Origin: Achromobacter xylosoxidans
GTDB lineage: Bacteria; Pseudomonadota; Gammaproteobacteria; Burkholderiales; Burkholderiaceae_B
Reading direction: 5' to 3'
Length of the DNA stretch: 64,000 bases
Assembly: GCF_001457475.1 (NCBI RefSeq)
Contig: NZ_LN831029.1
Location: 4,402,001 to 4,466,000 of the forward strand
Position 1 is the first letter of the stretch, and each line of letters starts with the position of its first letter. Shown piece after piece: positions 30,552 through 39,606 of the stretch. The translations under genes and the position numbers were made by a program. The notes beneath the pieces were generated by a model, which ran no database searches, had not been told where the DNA came from, and saw nothing but the letters and a program-made list of their open reading frames with translations.

Positions 30552-32384
30552 CTAGGCCGCCGCACACGCCAACGCCGGCACGGGCCCCGCGGCCAGCGAG
30601 CCGGTGTTCCAGCCGCCTTTGCCATCCAGATCCAGCCGGTGGGTATGGAACGCATCGAGCGTGCTGCGATGGCCGACGCTGACCAGCATGGCGCCGGGCA
30701 GTTGCTCGCGCAGCAAGCCGTACAGCATGTGTTCCAGCCCTTCGTCGGTGGCCGAGGTGGCCTCGTCCAGGAACACGATGGCCGGCCGGTTGAACAGCAC
30801 GCGGGCGAATGCCACGCGCTGCTGTTCGCCGATCGAGAGGATGCGCGACCAGTCGGCCTCGTGATCCAGCCGGCCGGCCAGGTGCCCCAGGTTCACCGCG
30901 CGCAGTGCCAACGCAAGGCGCGCATCGTCCCCCGGCCGCGCATGCCCGGGATAGGCCACGGCATCGCGCAGCTTGCCCAGCGGCAGATAGGGACGCTGCG
31001 ACAGGAACAGCGCCGCCGCGCCCTGCGGCCGCCGCACCGTTCCGCGCGCATGGGGCCACAGGCCCGCCAGGGCGCGCAGCAAGGTGGTCTTGCCGCTGCC
31101 GGACGGCCCCTTGATCAGCAGCGCCTGCCCCGGACGCAGCGAAAGATCCAGGCTCCGCAGCAACGCCCGGCCATCGGGACGCGACACGTCCAGTCCGGTG
31201 ATCTGCAGCGCGTCCGGCAGCGGCTGCGCCTCGATCGCCGGCAGCGCGCGCGCCGCCGCGTTGGCATCGAGGAAGCCGGCCAGGCGGTTGAGGGTGGCGC
31301 GGTACTGCGCGAACGCGTCGTACGAGGTGCGAAAGAACGACAGCGAATCCTGCACCTGGCCGAACGCCTGCGAGGTCTGCATCACGTCGCCCAGCTTGAT
31401 CGCGCCGCTGAAAAAGCGCTGCGCCTGCAGCAGGAACGGAAACACCACCGCCACCTGGCTCACGACCAGGTTGAAGCCGTCGAACTTCAAACCCCGGTAC
31501 ACACGCGCCCACAGGTTGGCGATGTAGGCCGAAAAGCGCGTCCAGAGCGCGGCGCGCTCGACCGCCTCGCCCTGGTAGAAGGCCACGTTCTCGGCGTTCT
31601 CGCGCAGTCGCAGCAGCGCGTAGCGGAAGTTGGCGGTCAGCCGTTCGGACAGGAAGTTCAGGCGGATCAGCGGCCGGCCGATGCGAAAGGCGAACAGCGT
31701 GGCCACGATGACGTACAGGTACACCATGAACACCATGGCGCGCGGGATCTCCACCCCCGCCACGTCCAGCGCGCCGGACAGGTTCCACAGGATCGCGGTG
31801 AACGCCACCAGCGACACCACGGCGCTGAGGGCGCCGATCGCCAGCGTGCGCGAGCCGGTCACGAACGCCGCGATGTCCTGCTCGATGCGCTGGTCGGGGT
31901 TGTCCACCGGTTCTTCGATGAAATGGCCGCGATAGTAGGCGCGCGCGTCCAGCCAATCGCCCGTCAGCCGATCGTTGAGCCAGACGCGCCAATGGATGTC
32001 GAAGGCCTGGCCGGCGTAGCTGTCGATCAGCGCGCGCACCACGTGCACCGTGGCCAGGATCGAGAAAATGCCCAGCAAGCGCCAGAACGCGCTCGGGTCG
32101 AGCGCCTGCAATGCGCTGTAGAAGCCGTTGTACCAGAACGAGAACAGCACGGTCATGCGGACCGAGAACATCGCCAGGAACAGCAGCGCGGCCAGCGTCA
32201 GCAGCGGCCGCCAGCTGCGCCGCGGCGTCAGGTAGGGCCAGGCCAGGCGCCAGAACTTGCGTCCCCAATCGGTCCAGCGCGACAGCGCCCACGCGACCAG
32301 CGCCAGCGCGATGGCGCTGATGCCGAATGCGCGCGCCATCCACCACGCGCTTTCCCACAACTGTTGCTGCCAGTCCAGGTCCAT
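30552..32384 (-). CDS. SbmA/BacA-like ABC transporter, fused membrane and ATPase domains
   Basis: 610 aa. The N-terminal half has about six TM segments and the ABC_membrane_2 pattern (FWYNGFYSALQALD, WRVWLNDRLTGDWLDARAYYR, DNPDQRIEQDI), as in SbmA/BacA and YddA. The C-terminal ATPase has Walker A GPSGSGKTTLL, signature SIGEQQRVAFARVL and Walker B AIVFLDEATSATDEG. Relatives move peptides, vitamin B12 or bleomycin-type compounds; direction and substrate cannot be read here. Single gene, convergent with nadX. Confidence 0.92.
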   Translation of the reverse strand: MDLDWQQQLWESAWWMARAFGISAIALALVAWALSRWTDWGRKFWRLAWPYLTPRRSWRPLLTLAALLFLAMFSVRMTVLFSFWYNGFYSALQALDPSAFWRLLGIFSILATVHVVRALIDSYAGQAFDIHWRVWLNDRLTGDWLDARAYYRGHFIEEPVDNPDQRIEQDIAAFVTGSRTLAIGALSAVVSLVAFTAILWNLSGALDVAGVEIPRAMVFMVYLYVIVATLFAFRIGRPLIRLNFLSERLTANFRYALLRLRENAENVAFYQGEAVERAALWTRFSAYIANLWARVYRGLKFDGFNLVVSQVAVVFPFLLQAQRFFSGAIKLGDVMQTSQAFGQVQDSLSFFRTSYDAFAQYRATLNRLAGFLDANAAARALPAIEAQPLPDALQITGLDVSRPDGRALLRSLDLSLRPGQALLIKGPSGSGKTTLLRALAGLWPHARGTVRRPQGAAALFLSQRPYLPLGKLRDAVAYPGHARPGDDARLALALRAVNLGHLAGRLDHEADWSRILSIGEQQRVAFARVLFNRPAIVFLDEATSATDEGLEHMLYGLLREQLPGAMLVSVGHRSTLDAFHTHRLDLDGKGGWNTGSLAAGPVPALACAAA

Positions 32385-32528
32385 GAATCATCCCGTCGAA
32401 GCCGTTTCTGTTTAGAGCGGCGGGGATGTCGCAGTTCCGGCGAAAATGCCGTCTTAAGCGTGGCTTAAGCGTTCTTCGGACGAATTGAAAGGCATTCTCC
32501 GGGCGGATTGAAAGCTCAGTCTGAAATC

Positions 32529-33416
32529 TCAGTCGCCGCCCAGGTCGAGGTTGGCGAACAGGTCAGCCAGCGTCGGCACCGAACGGGCCGGCCAGATGGC
32601 GCTCAGGTCGAAGCTGGGCAGGCGTTCGCCGTCGCGCACCTCGCAAAAGCGCACGCCGCGGAAATCCATGGAACGGATCCAGCTGGGCAGCAGCGCCACG
32701 CCGCAGCCGCCCGCCACGCAGGCCAGCACGGTCAGCGTGCGGTTGGCCTCCTGCGCCACCTGGGCGTCATGGCCGCCCTTGCGCATGGCATCGAGGATGT
32801 CGGCGTAGAACGCCGGCAGCTGCGACTGCGGATACATCACCAGGCCGGCCTGGGCGATCTGCGCCATCGACACCTGGCCGTCGGCGGCGACGTCGAACTC
32901 GTCCGGCACCGCCGCCACCAGCCGGTCGCGCAGCAGCTGGCGTTCGCGCATGCGGCCGCCCACCGCCACCGGCGTGTGCATCAGGCCGATATCGATCTCG
33001 CCGGTCTGCAGGGCCTCGGCCTGCTCGGCGTTGCTCATCTCGCGCAGGATCACGCGCACGCCGGGCGCCTGCCGCCGCATCTCGCGCAACGCCCGCGGCA
33101 AGGTGTTGAACAGCGCCGACGACACCAGCCCCACCGTCAGCTGACCGGCGCTGCCGCGGCCGATCTCCCGGGCGCGCCGCGCGGCGGCATCGATGCGGGC
33201 GATGCTGGCGCGCACGTCCTCCAGGATGGCCAGGGCCGCCGGCGTCGGCGTGGAACCCTGGCGCGAGCGTTCGAACAGGCGCACGCCCAGGTCCTTTTCC
33301 ATGCGGCCCAGGGCCTGGCTCAGGGCGGGCTGGGCGATGCCCAGCCATTCCGAGGCGCGGCTCACGCTGCCGTGGTCGACCACGGCCAGGAAATAGCGCA
33401 GGTGCCGGGTTTCCAT
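32529..33416 (-). CDS. LysR family transcriptional regulator
   Basis: 295 aa. Helix-turn-helix HLRYFLAVVDHGSVSRASEWLGIAQPALSQALGRMEKDLGVRLFER, then a substrate-binding domain with GEIDIGLMHTP. Divergent from the amidohydrolase/Bug pair across 103 bases that include ATAT-N7-ATAT (near 33417-33434), a plausible LysR half-site pair. Probable activator of that pair. The 144-base gap downstream of it holds several short direct repeats (for example CTTAAGCG twice, 32453 and 32464). Confidence 0.93.
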   Translation of the reverse strand: METRHLRYFLAVVDHGSVSRASEWLGIAQPALSQALGRMEKDLGVRLFERSRQGSTPTPAALAILEDVRASIARIDAAARRAREIGRGSAGQLTVGLVSSALFNTLPRALREMRRQAPGVRVILREMSNAEQAEALQTGEIDIGLMHTPVAVGGRMRERQLLRDRLVAAVPDEFDVAADGQVSMAQIAQAGLVMYPQSQLPAFYADILDAMRKGGHDAQVAQEANRTLTVLACVAGGCGVALLPSWIRSMDFRGVRFCEVRDGERLPSFDLSAIWPARSVPTLADLFANLDLGGD

Positions 33417-33519
33417 ATCAATCCAATATGAATAAAGCAGTTTTACAGAATAGAAAACTATACCTTGTCTGCCTAGAATCCCGCTTACAGAACCTTACAG
33501 ATGTGCACCCCCTTGGGGC

Positions 33520-34380
33520 ATGCACCGCAAATCGCAGGAGACAGCCTTGCCCCTACCGGCCACCGCCGCCGTCGACACCCACGCCCACGTCTTCCACCAG
33601 GGACTGGCCCTGGCGGACACGCGCCGCCACACGCCCGACTACGACGCCACGCTGGCCCAGTACCTGGAGCTGCTGGACGGGCATGGGTTGTCGCATGGAG
33701 TGCTGGTGCAGCCCAGCTTCCTGGGCACCGACAACAGCCATCTGCTCCAGGCGTTGCGCGCCGCGCCGGCGCGGCTGCGTGGCGTGGCGGTGGTGGACCC
33801 CGCCATCGACGACCCCGGGCTGCAGGCCCTGGCCGCGGCCGGCGTGGTCGGCATCCGCCTGAACCTGATCGGCCTGGACCTGCCCGACCTGGCGGCGCCC
33901 GCCTGGCGCCACCTGCTCGAGCGCGTCAACGCGCTCGGCTGGCACGTCGAGATCCACGTGCAGGCCGCGCGCCTGGCCGATATCATGCCGGCCTTGCTGC
34001 AGGCAGAATGCCGCGTGGTGGTCGACCATTTCGGCCGCCCCGATCCGGCGCAAGGCATCGCCGACCCCGGCTTCCAGTACCTGCTGCGGCAAGCCGGCAG
34101 CGGCCGCGTCTGGGTCAAGCTGTCGGCCCCCTACCGCAACTGGACCGGCCCCGCCTGTGCCACGTCGGGCCGCGAGGCCGCGCGGCAACTGCTGGACGCC
34201 TACACGCCGGCCCACCTGATGTGGGGCAGCGACTGGCCCCATACCGAGCATCGCCACCTGGCGTCGTATGCCGCTGCCACGCAGTGGCTGGACGACTGGA
34301 TCGATGACCCCGCGCAACGGCGCGCCGTACTCGCCGACACGCCGTTGCGGCTGTTCCAATTCCAAGGAGAATTCCAATGA
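33520..34380 (+). CDS. Metal-dependent amidohydrolase, LigI (2-pyrone-4,6-dicarboxylate lactonase)-like
   Basis: 286 aa. TIM-barrel amidohydrolase: DTHAHVFHQ near the start, RGVAVVDP, GIRLNLIG, WHVEIHVQA, VVVDHFGRPDP and GSDWPHTEHR at the end, in the order seen in PDC lactonase and related lactonases. Its stop overlaps the Bug protein start (ATGA), so the importer component and hydrolase are co-translated. Likely opens a lactone or dicarboxylate ring taken up with help from the Bug protein. Substrate inferred only. Confidence 0.85.
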   Translation: MHRKSQETALPLPATAAVDTHAHVFHQGLALADTRRHTPDYDATLAQYLELLDGHGLSHGVLVQPSFLGTDNSHLLQALRAAPARLRGVAVVDPAIDDPGLQALAAAGVVGIRLNLIGLDLPDLAAPAWRHLLERVNALGWHVEIHVQAARLADIMPALLQAECRVVVDHFGRPDPAQGIADPGFQYLLRQAGSGRVWVKLSAPYRNWTGPACATSGREAARQLLDAYTPAHLMWGSDWPHTEHRHLASYAAATQWLDDWIDDPAQRRAVLADTPLRLFQFQGEFQ

Positions 34381-35366
34381 CCCCTCTGTTCAAACGCCTC
34401 GCGCGCCGCGCCAGCCTGCTGGCCGCCGCCGGCCTGTTGGCCAGCGCCGCCGGCGCGGCCTCCGCCGCCTATCCCGAGCGCGCCGTCACGCTGGTCGTGA
34501 CCTACCCGCCAGGCGGCACGGTGGACGTGGTGGCCCGCCTGCTGGGCCCCAAGCTGGCGGCCGAACTGGGCCAGCCGGTGGTCATTGAAAACCGTGGCGG
34601 CGCCGGCGGCATGATCGGCGGGGCGGTGGTCGCCAAGGCCCAGCCCGACGGCTACACGCTGATGCTGGACGCCTCCAACCACGCGCAGAACCCGGCCCTG
34701 CACCCCAAGATGCAGTTCGACACCCTGACCGCCTTCGCGCCGGTGTCGCTGCTGTTGCGCGTGCCCAACGTGCTGGTGGTGACGCCGTCGTACGAAGTGA
34801 AGACGGTGGCCGACCTGATCCGCCTGGGCCAGCCCGGCGGCAAGGAACAGGTCTACTTCGCCTCGGCCGGCCCCGGCTCGGCCCAGCACCTGGCCGGCGA
34901 ACTGTTCAACCTGCTGGCCAAGACCCAGCTGCAGCACGTCGCCTACAAGGGCGGCGGCCCGGCCATGATCGACGTGATGTCGGGCCAGGTGCCGGTGATG
35001 TTCGCGAGCATGGGCTCGGCCTGGCAGCACGTGAAGAACGGCAAGCTGCGCGCGGTGGCCGTCGGCGGCGCGCAACGCTCCAAGGCCGCGCCGGACCTGC
35101 CCACCATCGCCGAATCCGGCGTGCCCGGCTATGAAACCTACGAATGGAACGCGGTGTTCGCGCCCGCCGGCACGCCGCCGGAAATCGTCAACAAAGTGTC
35201 GCAGGCGCTGGCCAAGGTGCTGAAGGACCCGCAGATCGCCGAACAGCTCGAAGGCATCGGCGCCGAGCCGATCGGCTCCACGCCGGCCGAGCTGGACACC
35301 TTCCGCCGCGCCGAGATCGACAAGTGGCAGCGCGTGGTCAAGGAAGCCGGCCTGAAGCTGGATTGA
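34377..35366 (+). CDS. Bug-family (TctC-like) periplasmic substrate-binding protein
   Basis: 329 aa. Signal peptide to about AASAAYPER. Bug signature AVTLVVTYPPGGTVDVVARLLGPKLA, GQPVVIENRGGAGG, PDGYTLM, LQHVAYKGGGPAMIDVMSGQV, and TFRRAEIDKWQRVVKEAGLKLD. The ATG overlaps the amidohydrolase stop. Followed by three hairpins ending in a T-tract. No membrane partners are adjacent. Confidence 0.93.
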   Translation: MTPLFKRLARRASLLAAAGLLASAAGAASAAYPERAVTLVVTYPPGGTVDVVARLLGPKLAAELGQPVVIENRGGAGGMIGGAVVAKAQPDGYTLMLDASNHAQNPALHPKMQFDTLTAFAPVSLLLRVPNVLVVTPSYEVKTVADLIRLGQPGGKEQVYFASAGPGSAQHLAGELFNLLAKTQLQHVAYKGGGPAMIDVMSGQVPVMFASMGSAWQHVKNGKLRAVAVGGAQRSKAAPDLPTIAESGVPGYETYEWNAVFAPAGTPPEIVNKVSQALAKVLKDPQIAEQLEGIGAEPIGSTPAELDTFRRAEIDKWQRVVKEAGLKLD

Positions 35367-35379
35367 GGATTGAGTACTG

Positions 35380-35445
35380 GCGGGCGCCCTGCGCCCGCAT
35401 ACCGGTTTGCCGGTCTTGGGCGCCCTTCGGGGCGCCGTTTTTTTT
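35380..35445 (+). terminator. Rho-independent terminator preceded by two further hairpins
   Basis: GCGGGCGC-CCT-GCGCCCGC (35380-35398) and ACCGG-TTTG-CCGGT (35401-35414) are followed by the terminator proper, GGCGCCC-TTCG-GGGCGCC (35419-35436), then G and eight Ts. It closes the amidohydrolase-Bug operon. Confidence 0.88.
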
Positions 35446-35513
35446 GCTTTTACGCCGACTCGCCGATGCGATAAAACAGCACATTGATCGTGCTCAGGGA
35501 AATCCGGAACGTG

Positions 35514-37214
35514 ATGAACCAGGCAAGCGACGACTCATCCCCCTCCCCCGACGCGGCGGCGCGCCTGGCGGCCGGCGTCGACGGCTCCACGCTCGATGCC
35601 CTGGCCGACGGTTTCCTGTCGCTGGACCGCGACTGGCGCGTCGCTTATCTCAATCCGGGCGCCGAACGGCTGCTGCGGCGCAGCAGGCAGGACCTGGTGG
35701 GCCACGGCCTGTGGGACAGCTGTCCGGACCTGGTCGGCACCGGCTATTACGATGCCTGTCGCGCGGCCGCGCAGACCGGCCGCCCCGCTCATCACACCGG
35801 CTATTACGCGCCCCTGGCCACCTGGTTCGAAGCGCGCGCCTTTCCCCATGAAGGCGGCCTGGCGATCCTGTTGCGCGACGTCTCGCGCGAACGCGAAGAG
35901 ACCGCGCAGCTCAAGTACCAGGCCACCCACGATTACCTCACCGGCCTGCCCAACCGGCGCCAGTGCATGGAGACGCTGTCGGCGGCGATTGCCGAGGCCG
36001 AACCCGCGCTGGCCGCGCGGGGCGCCACGCTGGCCGTGCTGTTCCTGGACCTGGACCGCTTCAAGGAAGTCAATGACGCCTTCGGCCACGCCGAGGGCGA
36101 CCTGCTGCTGTGCGACGTGGCGGATCGCCTGCGCAAATTCCTGACGCCGTCGATCTTCTGCGCCCGCGTTGGCGGCGACGAATTCCTGCTGGTGCTGCGC
36201 GACACCAACGAACGCGCGGCCGAAGCCCTGGCCAATTCAATCCTGAATTCCCTGTCGCGTCCCAGCGATGTGCACGGACGCTCGCTGTCGCTGGGCGCCA
36301 GCATCGGCATCGCGCTGCTGAACTCGCCCGGCGAGTCCGCCGAAACGCTGTTGAACTACGCCGACGCCGCGATGTATGCCGCCAAGTCGGCCGGCCGCTT
36401 CCAGGTGCGCGCCTATCACCGCGAGCTGATGCAGGGCCTGGGCGCGCGCCTGTCGCTGCGTGGCGACATCCAGGGCGCACTGACCAACAACCAGTTCGAA
36501 CTGCACTTCCAGCCGCAGGTCAGCATGCACGACGGTTCGCTGTGCGGCGCCGAGGCGTTGCTGCGCTGGCGCCACCCGACCCGCGGCCTGCTCGGGCCAG
36601 CGGCATTCCTGGATGTGATCCTGGATTCACCGCTGGAATCGGCGCTGACCGAATGGGTGGCCAACGCCACCTGCCTGCACATCAGCGAATGGCTGGCCGA
36701 AGGCCTGCCGGTGCCGCGCATCTCGTTCAACCTGTCGGCGCGCCAGCTGGTCGCGCCCGACCTGCCCAAGACCATCGTGCGCCTGGCGACGGTGCATGGC
36801 GTGCCGCCGACGCTGCTGGACGTGGAAGTCACCGAGAACTCGCTGATGAGCGACGTGGAGAAAGCCTCCGGCATTCTGGCGGCGCTGCGCGAGGCCGGCA
36901 TTTCGGCGTCGCTGGACGATTTCGGGTCGGGCTATTCGAGCCTGGCCTACCTGGTGCGGCTGCCGATCGACACGCTCAAGATCGACCAGTCGTTCGTGTG
37001 GGCGCTGGGCAAGGTGCCGACCGCCACGGCCGTGATCCGCGGCGTGGTGCGACTGGCCCATTCGCTGGGCATGCGCACGCTGGCCGAAGGCGTGGAGACC
37101 GAGGCGCAGCGCCAGATGCTGATCGAGGAAGGCTGCGATGCGATGCAGGGCTTTCTCTTCAGCCGCGCCCTGCCCGCCAGCGCCTTCGCCGCGCTGCTGC
37201 GCGAGGGACCGTGA
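35514..37214 (+). CDS. PAS-GGDEF-EAL cyclic-di-GMP enzyme
   Basis: 566 aa from ATG 35514. No TM helix, so cytosolic. PAS domain about residues 20-130 (GFLSLDRDWRVAYLNPGAERLL), GGDEF domain about 140-300 with intact VGGDEF, and EAL domain about 325-566 with EALLRW, FNLSARQL, VEVTENSLM, DDFGSGYSSLAYL, KIDQSF and AEGVET. All catalytic residues of both domains appear present, so both synthesis and breakdown of c-di-GMP are possible. The RxxD inhibitory site expected five residues before GGDEF is absent. Net activity cannot be predicted. Confidence 0.94.
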   Translation: MNQASDDSSPSPDAAARLAAGVDGSTLDALADGFLSLDRDWRVAYLNPGAERLLRRSRQDLVGHGLWDSCPDLVGTGYYDACRAAAQTGRPAHHTGYYAPLATWFEARAFPHEGGLAILLRDVSREREETAQLKYQATHDYLTGLPNRRQCMETLSAAIAEAEPALAARGATLAVLFLDLDRFKEVNDAFGHAEGDLLLCDVADRLRKFLTPSIFCARVGGDEFLLVLRDTNERAAEALANSILNSLSRPSDVHGRSLSLGASIGIALLNSPGESAETLLNYADAAMYAAKSAGRFQVRAYHRELMQGLGARLSLRGDIQGALTNNQFELHFQPQVSMHDGSLCGAEALLRWRHPTRGLLGPAAFLDVILDSPLESALTEWVANATCLHISEWLAEGLPVPRISFNLSARQLVAPDLPKTIVRLATVHGVPPTLLDVEVTENSLMSDVEKASGILAALREAGISASLDDFGSGYSSLAYLVRLPIDTLKIDQSFVWALGKVPTATAVIRGVVRLAHSLGMRTLAEGVETEAQRQMLIEEGCDAMQGFLFSRALPASAFAALLREGP

Positions 37215-37255
37215 CGCCAGCCGCTATCATGTGCGCTTGATGGCGCAATTTCGCG

Positions 37256-37645
37256 ATGACGACGATGGACAAGATACGGATCGACAAATGGCTGTGGGCG
37301 GCGCGGTTCTACAAGACGCGCAGCCTGGCGGTGGACGAGATCGGCAAGGGCCGCGTGCAGGTCAACGGCCAGCCGGCCAAGCCGGCGCGCGAGGTCGGCG
37401 CCGGCGACGTGGTCAGCATCCGCAAGGAAGATCCCGCGGTGCACGTGCGGGTGGTGGCGGTCAGCGGCGTGCGCGGCCCGGCGCCGGCGGCGCGCCAGCT
37501 GTACGAGGAAACCCCCGAGAGCGTGGCCGCGCGCGAACGCGCGGCCGAGATGCGGCGCCTGGCGCCCGAGCCGGCGCTGGACATCGCGGCGGGGCGGCCG
37601 ACCAAGCGCGACAGGCGCCTGATCGACCAGATGCGCGGCAAGTAG
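37256..37645 (+). CDS. hslR: S4-domain RNA-binding heat-shock protein HslR
   Basis: 129 aa (ATG 37256; a second ATG at 37265 is equally possible). N-terminal S4 domain: RIDKWLWAARFYKTRSLAVDEIGKGRVQVNGQPAKPAREVGAGDVV, then a basic C-terminal tail ending GRPTKRDRRLIDQMRGK, as in E. coli Hsp15. Hsp15 rescues 50S subunits that carry nascent chains after heat shock. Convergent with ppk2. Confidence 0.92.
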   Translation: MTTMDKIRIDKWLWAARFYKTRSLAVDEIGKGRVQVNGQPAKPAREVGAGDVVSIRKEDPAVHVRVVAVSGVRGPAPAARQLYEETPESVAARERAAEMRRLAPEPALDIAAGRPTKRDRRLIDQMRGK

Positions 37646-37668
37646 GCCGCGCCCGCATGCGGCGCGGC
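37646..37668. terminator. Palindromic hairpin between convergent hslR and ppk2
   Basis: GCCGCG, then the self-complementary CCGCATGCGG, then CGCGGC, with one bulged C. It fills almost exactly the space between the two stop codons. No T-tract follows on either side, so a bidirectional terminator is only a suggestion. Confidence 0.45.
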
Positions 37669-38927
37669 TACAGCGCCCGCCCCACGATCAATGGATCCAG
37701 CGCCAGTTCCGGCGCGCCGCTCTTGCCTTCGTACGGCAAGCGGGTCAGCACGTAGCGCATGGCGTTCAGGCGCGCGCGCTTCTTGCAGTCGGACTTGACC
37801 ACGATCCACGGCGCATCGGCGGTGTCGGTGTGCGCGAACATGGCTTCCTTGGCGCGGGTGTAGTCGTCCCACTTGTCGAGCGACGCCAGGTCCACCGGGC
37901 TGAGTTTCCACTGCTTGAGCGGATGCACCTTGCGCTGCAGGAAACGGCGGCGTTGCTCCTCCTGGCTGACCGAGAACCAGAACTTGATCAGGTGGATGCC
38001 GCTGGTGACCAGGTGCCGTTCGAAGTCGGGCACCTGGTGCAGGAATTGCAGGTATTCCTCTTCCGAGCAAAAACCCATCACGCGCTCGACGCCGGCGCGG
38101 TTGTACCAGGAGCGGTCGAACATGACGATCTCGCCGGCGGTCGGCAGGTGCTGCACGTAGCGCTGGAAGTACCACTGGCCGCGCTCGGTATCGGACGGTT
38201 TTTCCAGCGCCACCACGCGCGCGCCGCGCGGATTGAGATGTTCCATCATGCGCTTGATGGTGCCGCCCTTGCCTGCCGCGTCGCGGCCCTCGAACAGAAT
38301 CACCACGCGCTGGCCGGTGGCCTTGACCCAGGCCTGCAATTTCAGCAGCTCGACCTGCAGGGCGTACTTCTGCTTTTCGTAATTGCGCCGCAGCATGCGG
38401 TGACGATAGGGATAGATGCCTTCGCGCCAGTCGGTGGCCAGTTCCTCGTCGGGATTGCGCCGGGCGGCCGGGGCCTGGGTGTTGGCCTGCAGCAGCGCGC
38501 GATGCACCGCCACGGCATCGTCCGGCGACAGTTCCTCGATGACCGCCCGCAGCGCTTCGTGGGCTTCGCCGGACTGCCCCACCTGGTAGCGGCGGGCGAT
38601 GTCCGCCAACACCGCGGTGGTTTCCTGGCGCGCCGCGACTTCGCGCGCGCTGACACGCTTGCGCGCCCGCAGCGCGGGCTCCAGGGCAGGCAAGGCGGGC
38701 GGCTGCGGCGAGGACGGCCTGGCGGTGGAGCGTTTGGAGGCAGGCGGTTTGGCGGTGGACCGTTCGGCGGCGGCTTGCCTGGAAGTGGCTTGCCTGGAGG
38801 TGGCTTGCCTGGCGGCCGGCTTGGCAGCCGTGCGCGCGCGCCGCGGCGCGGCGGTGCGCTTGGCGGCGCGGGGGTCGTCCTTGCCGGTTTCGGGAGGTTC
38901 GGAGGCTGGCGCGATCTTGTCCGTCAT
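37668..38927 (-). CDS. ppk2: Polyphosphate kinase 2 with long basic N-terminal extension
   Basis: 419 aa from ATG 38927. The PPK2 core (about residues 165-400) has Walker A VVILFEGRDAAGKGGTI, the lid region LEKPSDTERGQWYFQRYVQHLP, Walker B EIVMFDRSWYNRAGVERVMGFC, and FWFSVSQEEQRRRFLQR. These mark a one-domain PPK2 that interconverts nucleotides and polyphosphate. The first 85 residues are a Lys/Arg/Ala/Pro-rich disordered tail containing a five-residue RQATS repeat; an acidic helical segment with EEVAARQ-like composition joins it to the core. The subclass (GDP, ADP or AMP preference) cannot be fixed by eye. Confidence 0.92.
   Translation of the reverse strand: MTDKIAPASEPPETGKDDPRAAKRTAAPRRARTAAKPAARQATSRQATSRQAAAERSTAKPPASKRSTARPSSPQPPALPALEPALRARKRVSAREVAARQETTAVLADIARRYQVGQSGEAHEALRAVIEELSPDDAVAVHRALLQANTQAPAARRNPDEELATDWREGIYPYRHRMLRRNYEKQKYALQVELLKLQAWVKATGQRVVILFEGRDAAGKGGTIKRMMEHLNPRGARVVALEKPSDTERGQWYFQRYVQHLPTAGEIVMFDRSWYNRAGVERVMGFCSEEEYLQFLHQVPDFERHLVTSGIHLIKFWFSVSQEEQRRRFLQRKVHPLKQWKLSPVDLASLDKWDDYTRAKEAMFAHTDTADAPWIVVKSDCKKRARLNAMRYVLTRLPYEGKSGAPELALDPLIVGRAL
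38772..38816. repeat. 15-base in-frame tandem repeat in the ppk2 N-terminal tail
   Basis: Three copies of GGCTTGCCTGG plus AAGT, AGGT or CGGC, starting at 38772, 38787 and 38802. On the coding strand each copy encodes about one RQATS unit of the disordered tail. Fifteen-base units can expand or contract without breaking the frame. Confidence 0.75.
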
Positions 38928-39126
38928 CAATACAGTCCTTGCTATGCGTGTCGAGCGATCCGACGCGGCCGGCCGGTCGCCGGCGAGCCGTCAGGAAAAA
39001 ACATCTACCCTACCCCGCGCGGTGGGGCGCGGAGTTGATGTGAATCAATGCTTGTAACATTCTTGCAGCATTCCTCGCCCGATCGCCCCGCTACACTGCC
39101 GCCATCGCCATCGCCTTGCCGCCAGC

Positions 39127-39570
39127 ATGTGGTCACGCCTCAAACGGCTTTTCGTTCGCCCGCCCGCCGCCCCGGATCCCTACGCCGAGACCATCCGCTT
39201 CGATGACGCGGGCTTCACGCGCGCGCTGGGCGTGCCCGACGGCACGGGCCGGCGGCAGTCCTGGCCCTGGGAGGCCGTGTGCGAGTTCGGCTTTCGTTTC
39301 ACGCCGGCGCTGTTCCCCGATCCCTGGTACGGCGACTACATGGAAGGCCTGTGGTACCTGCGCGTCATCGAAGACGGCACGCCGATGGCGGTGGAGTTCG
39401 GCCAGGAGCATCTCGACGCCGACGCGCTGCCGCCCGCCCTGCTGCGCCATCTGCCGGGGCTGGACTTGCGGCCGCTACGCGAGGGCCTGGCGCAGGCCGC
39501 CCGCGGACCGCGGCACTTTGCCGGCGAGGGCGAATGGGTGGGCTGGCGGCGCGAGCCGCGTTGCGCCTGA
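39127..39570 (+). CDS. Conserved-looking hypothetical protein
   Basis: 147 aa, no signal peptide or TM segment. Starts MWSRLKRLFVRPP, then a mixed region rich in Trp, Phe and Pro: RRQSWPWEAVCEFGFRF, FPDPWYGDYMEGLWYLRVIEDG, EGEWVGWRRE. Codon use fits a real gene. No family recognised. It stands 37 bases before another unknown gene on the same strand. Confidence 0.68.
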   Translation: MWSRLKRLFVRPPAAPDPYAETIRFDDAGFTRALGVPDGTGRRQSWPWEAVCEFGFRFTPALFPDPWYGDYMEGLWYLRVIEDGTPMAVEFGQEHLDADALPPALLRHLPGLDLRPLREGLAQAARGPRHFAGEGEWVGWRREPRCA

Positions 39571-39606
39571 CCGGGCTGCACGGTAACATCTGATGCAGAA
39601 TATTTC

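Noticed and set aside
30639..32468. Long plus-strand open frame opposite the SbmA-like exporter
   Set aside because: No recognisable domain; the minus strand carries complete Walker A, signature and Walker B motifs.
38772..38816. Possible CRISPR-like repeat
   Set aside because: Units are directly adjacent with no spacers and lie in frame within ppk2.
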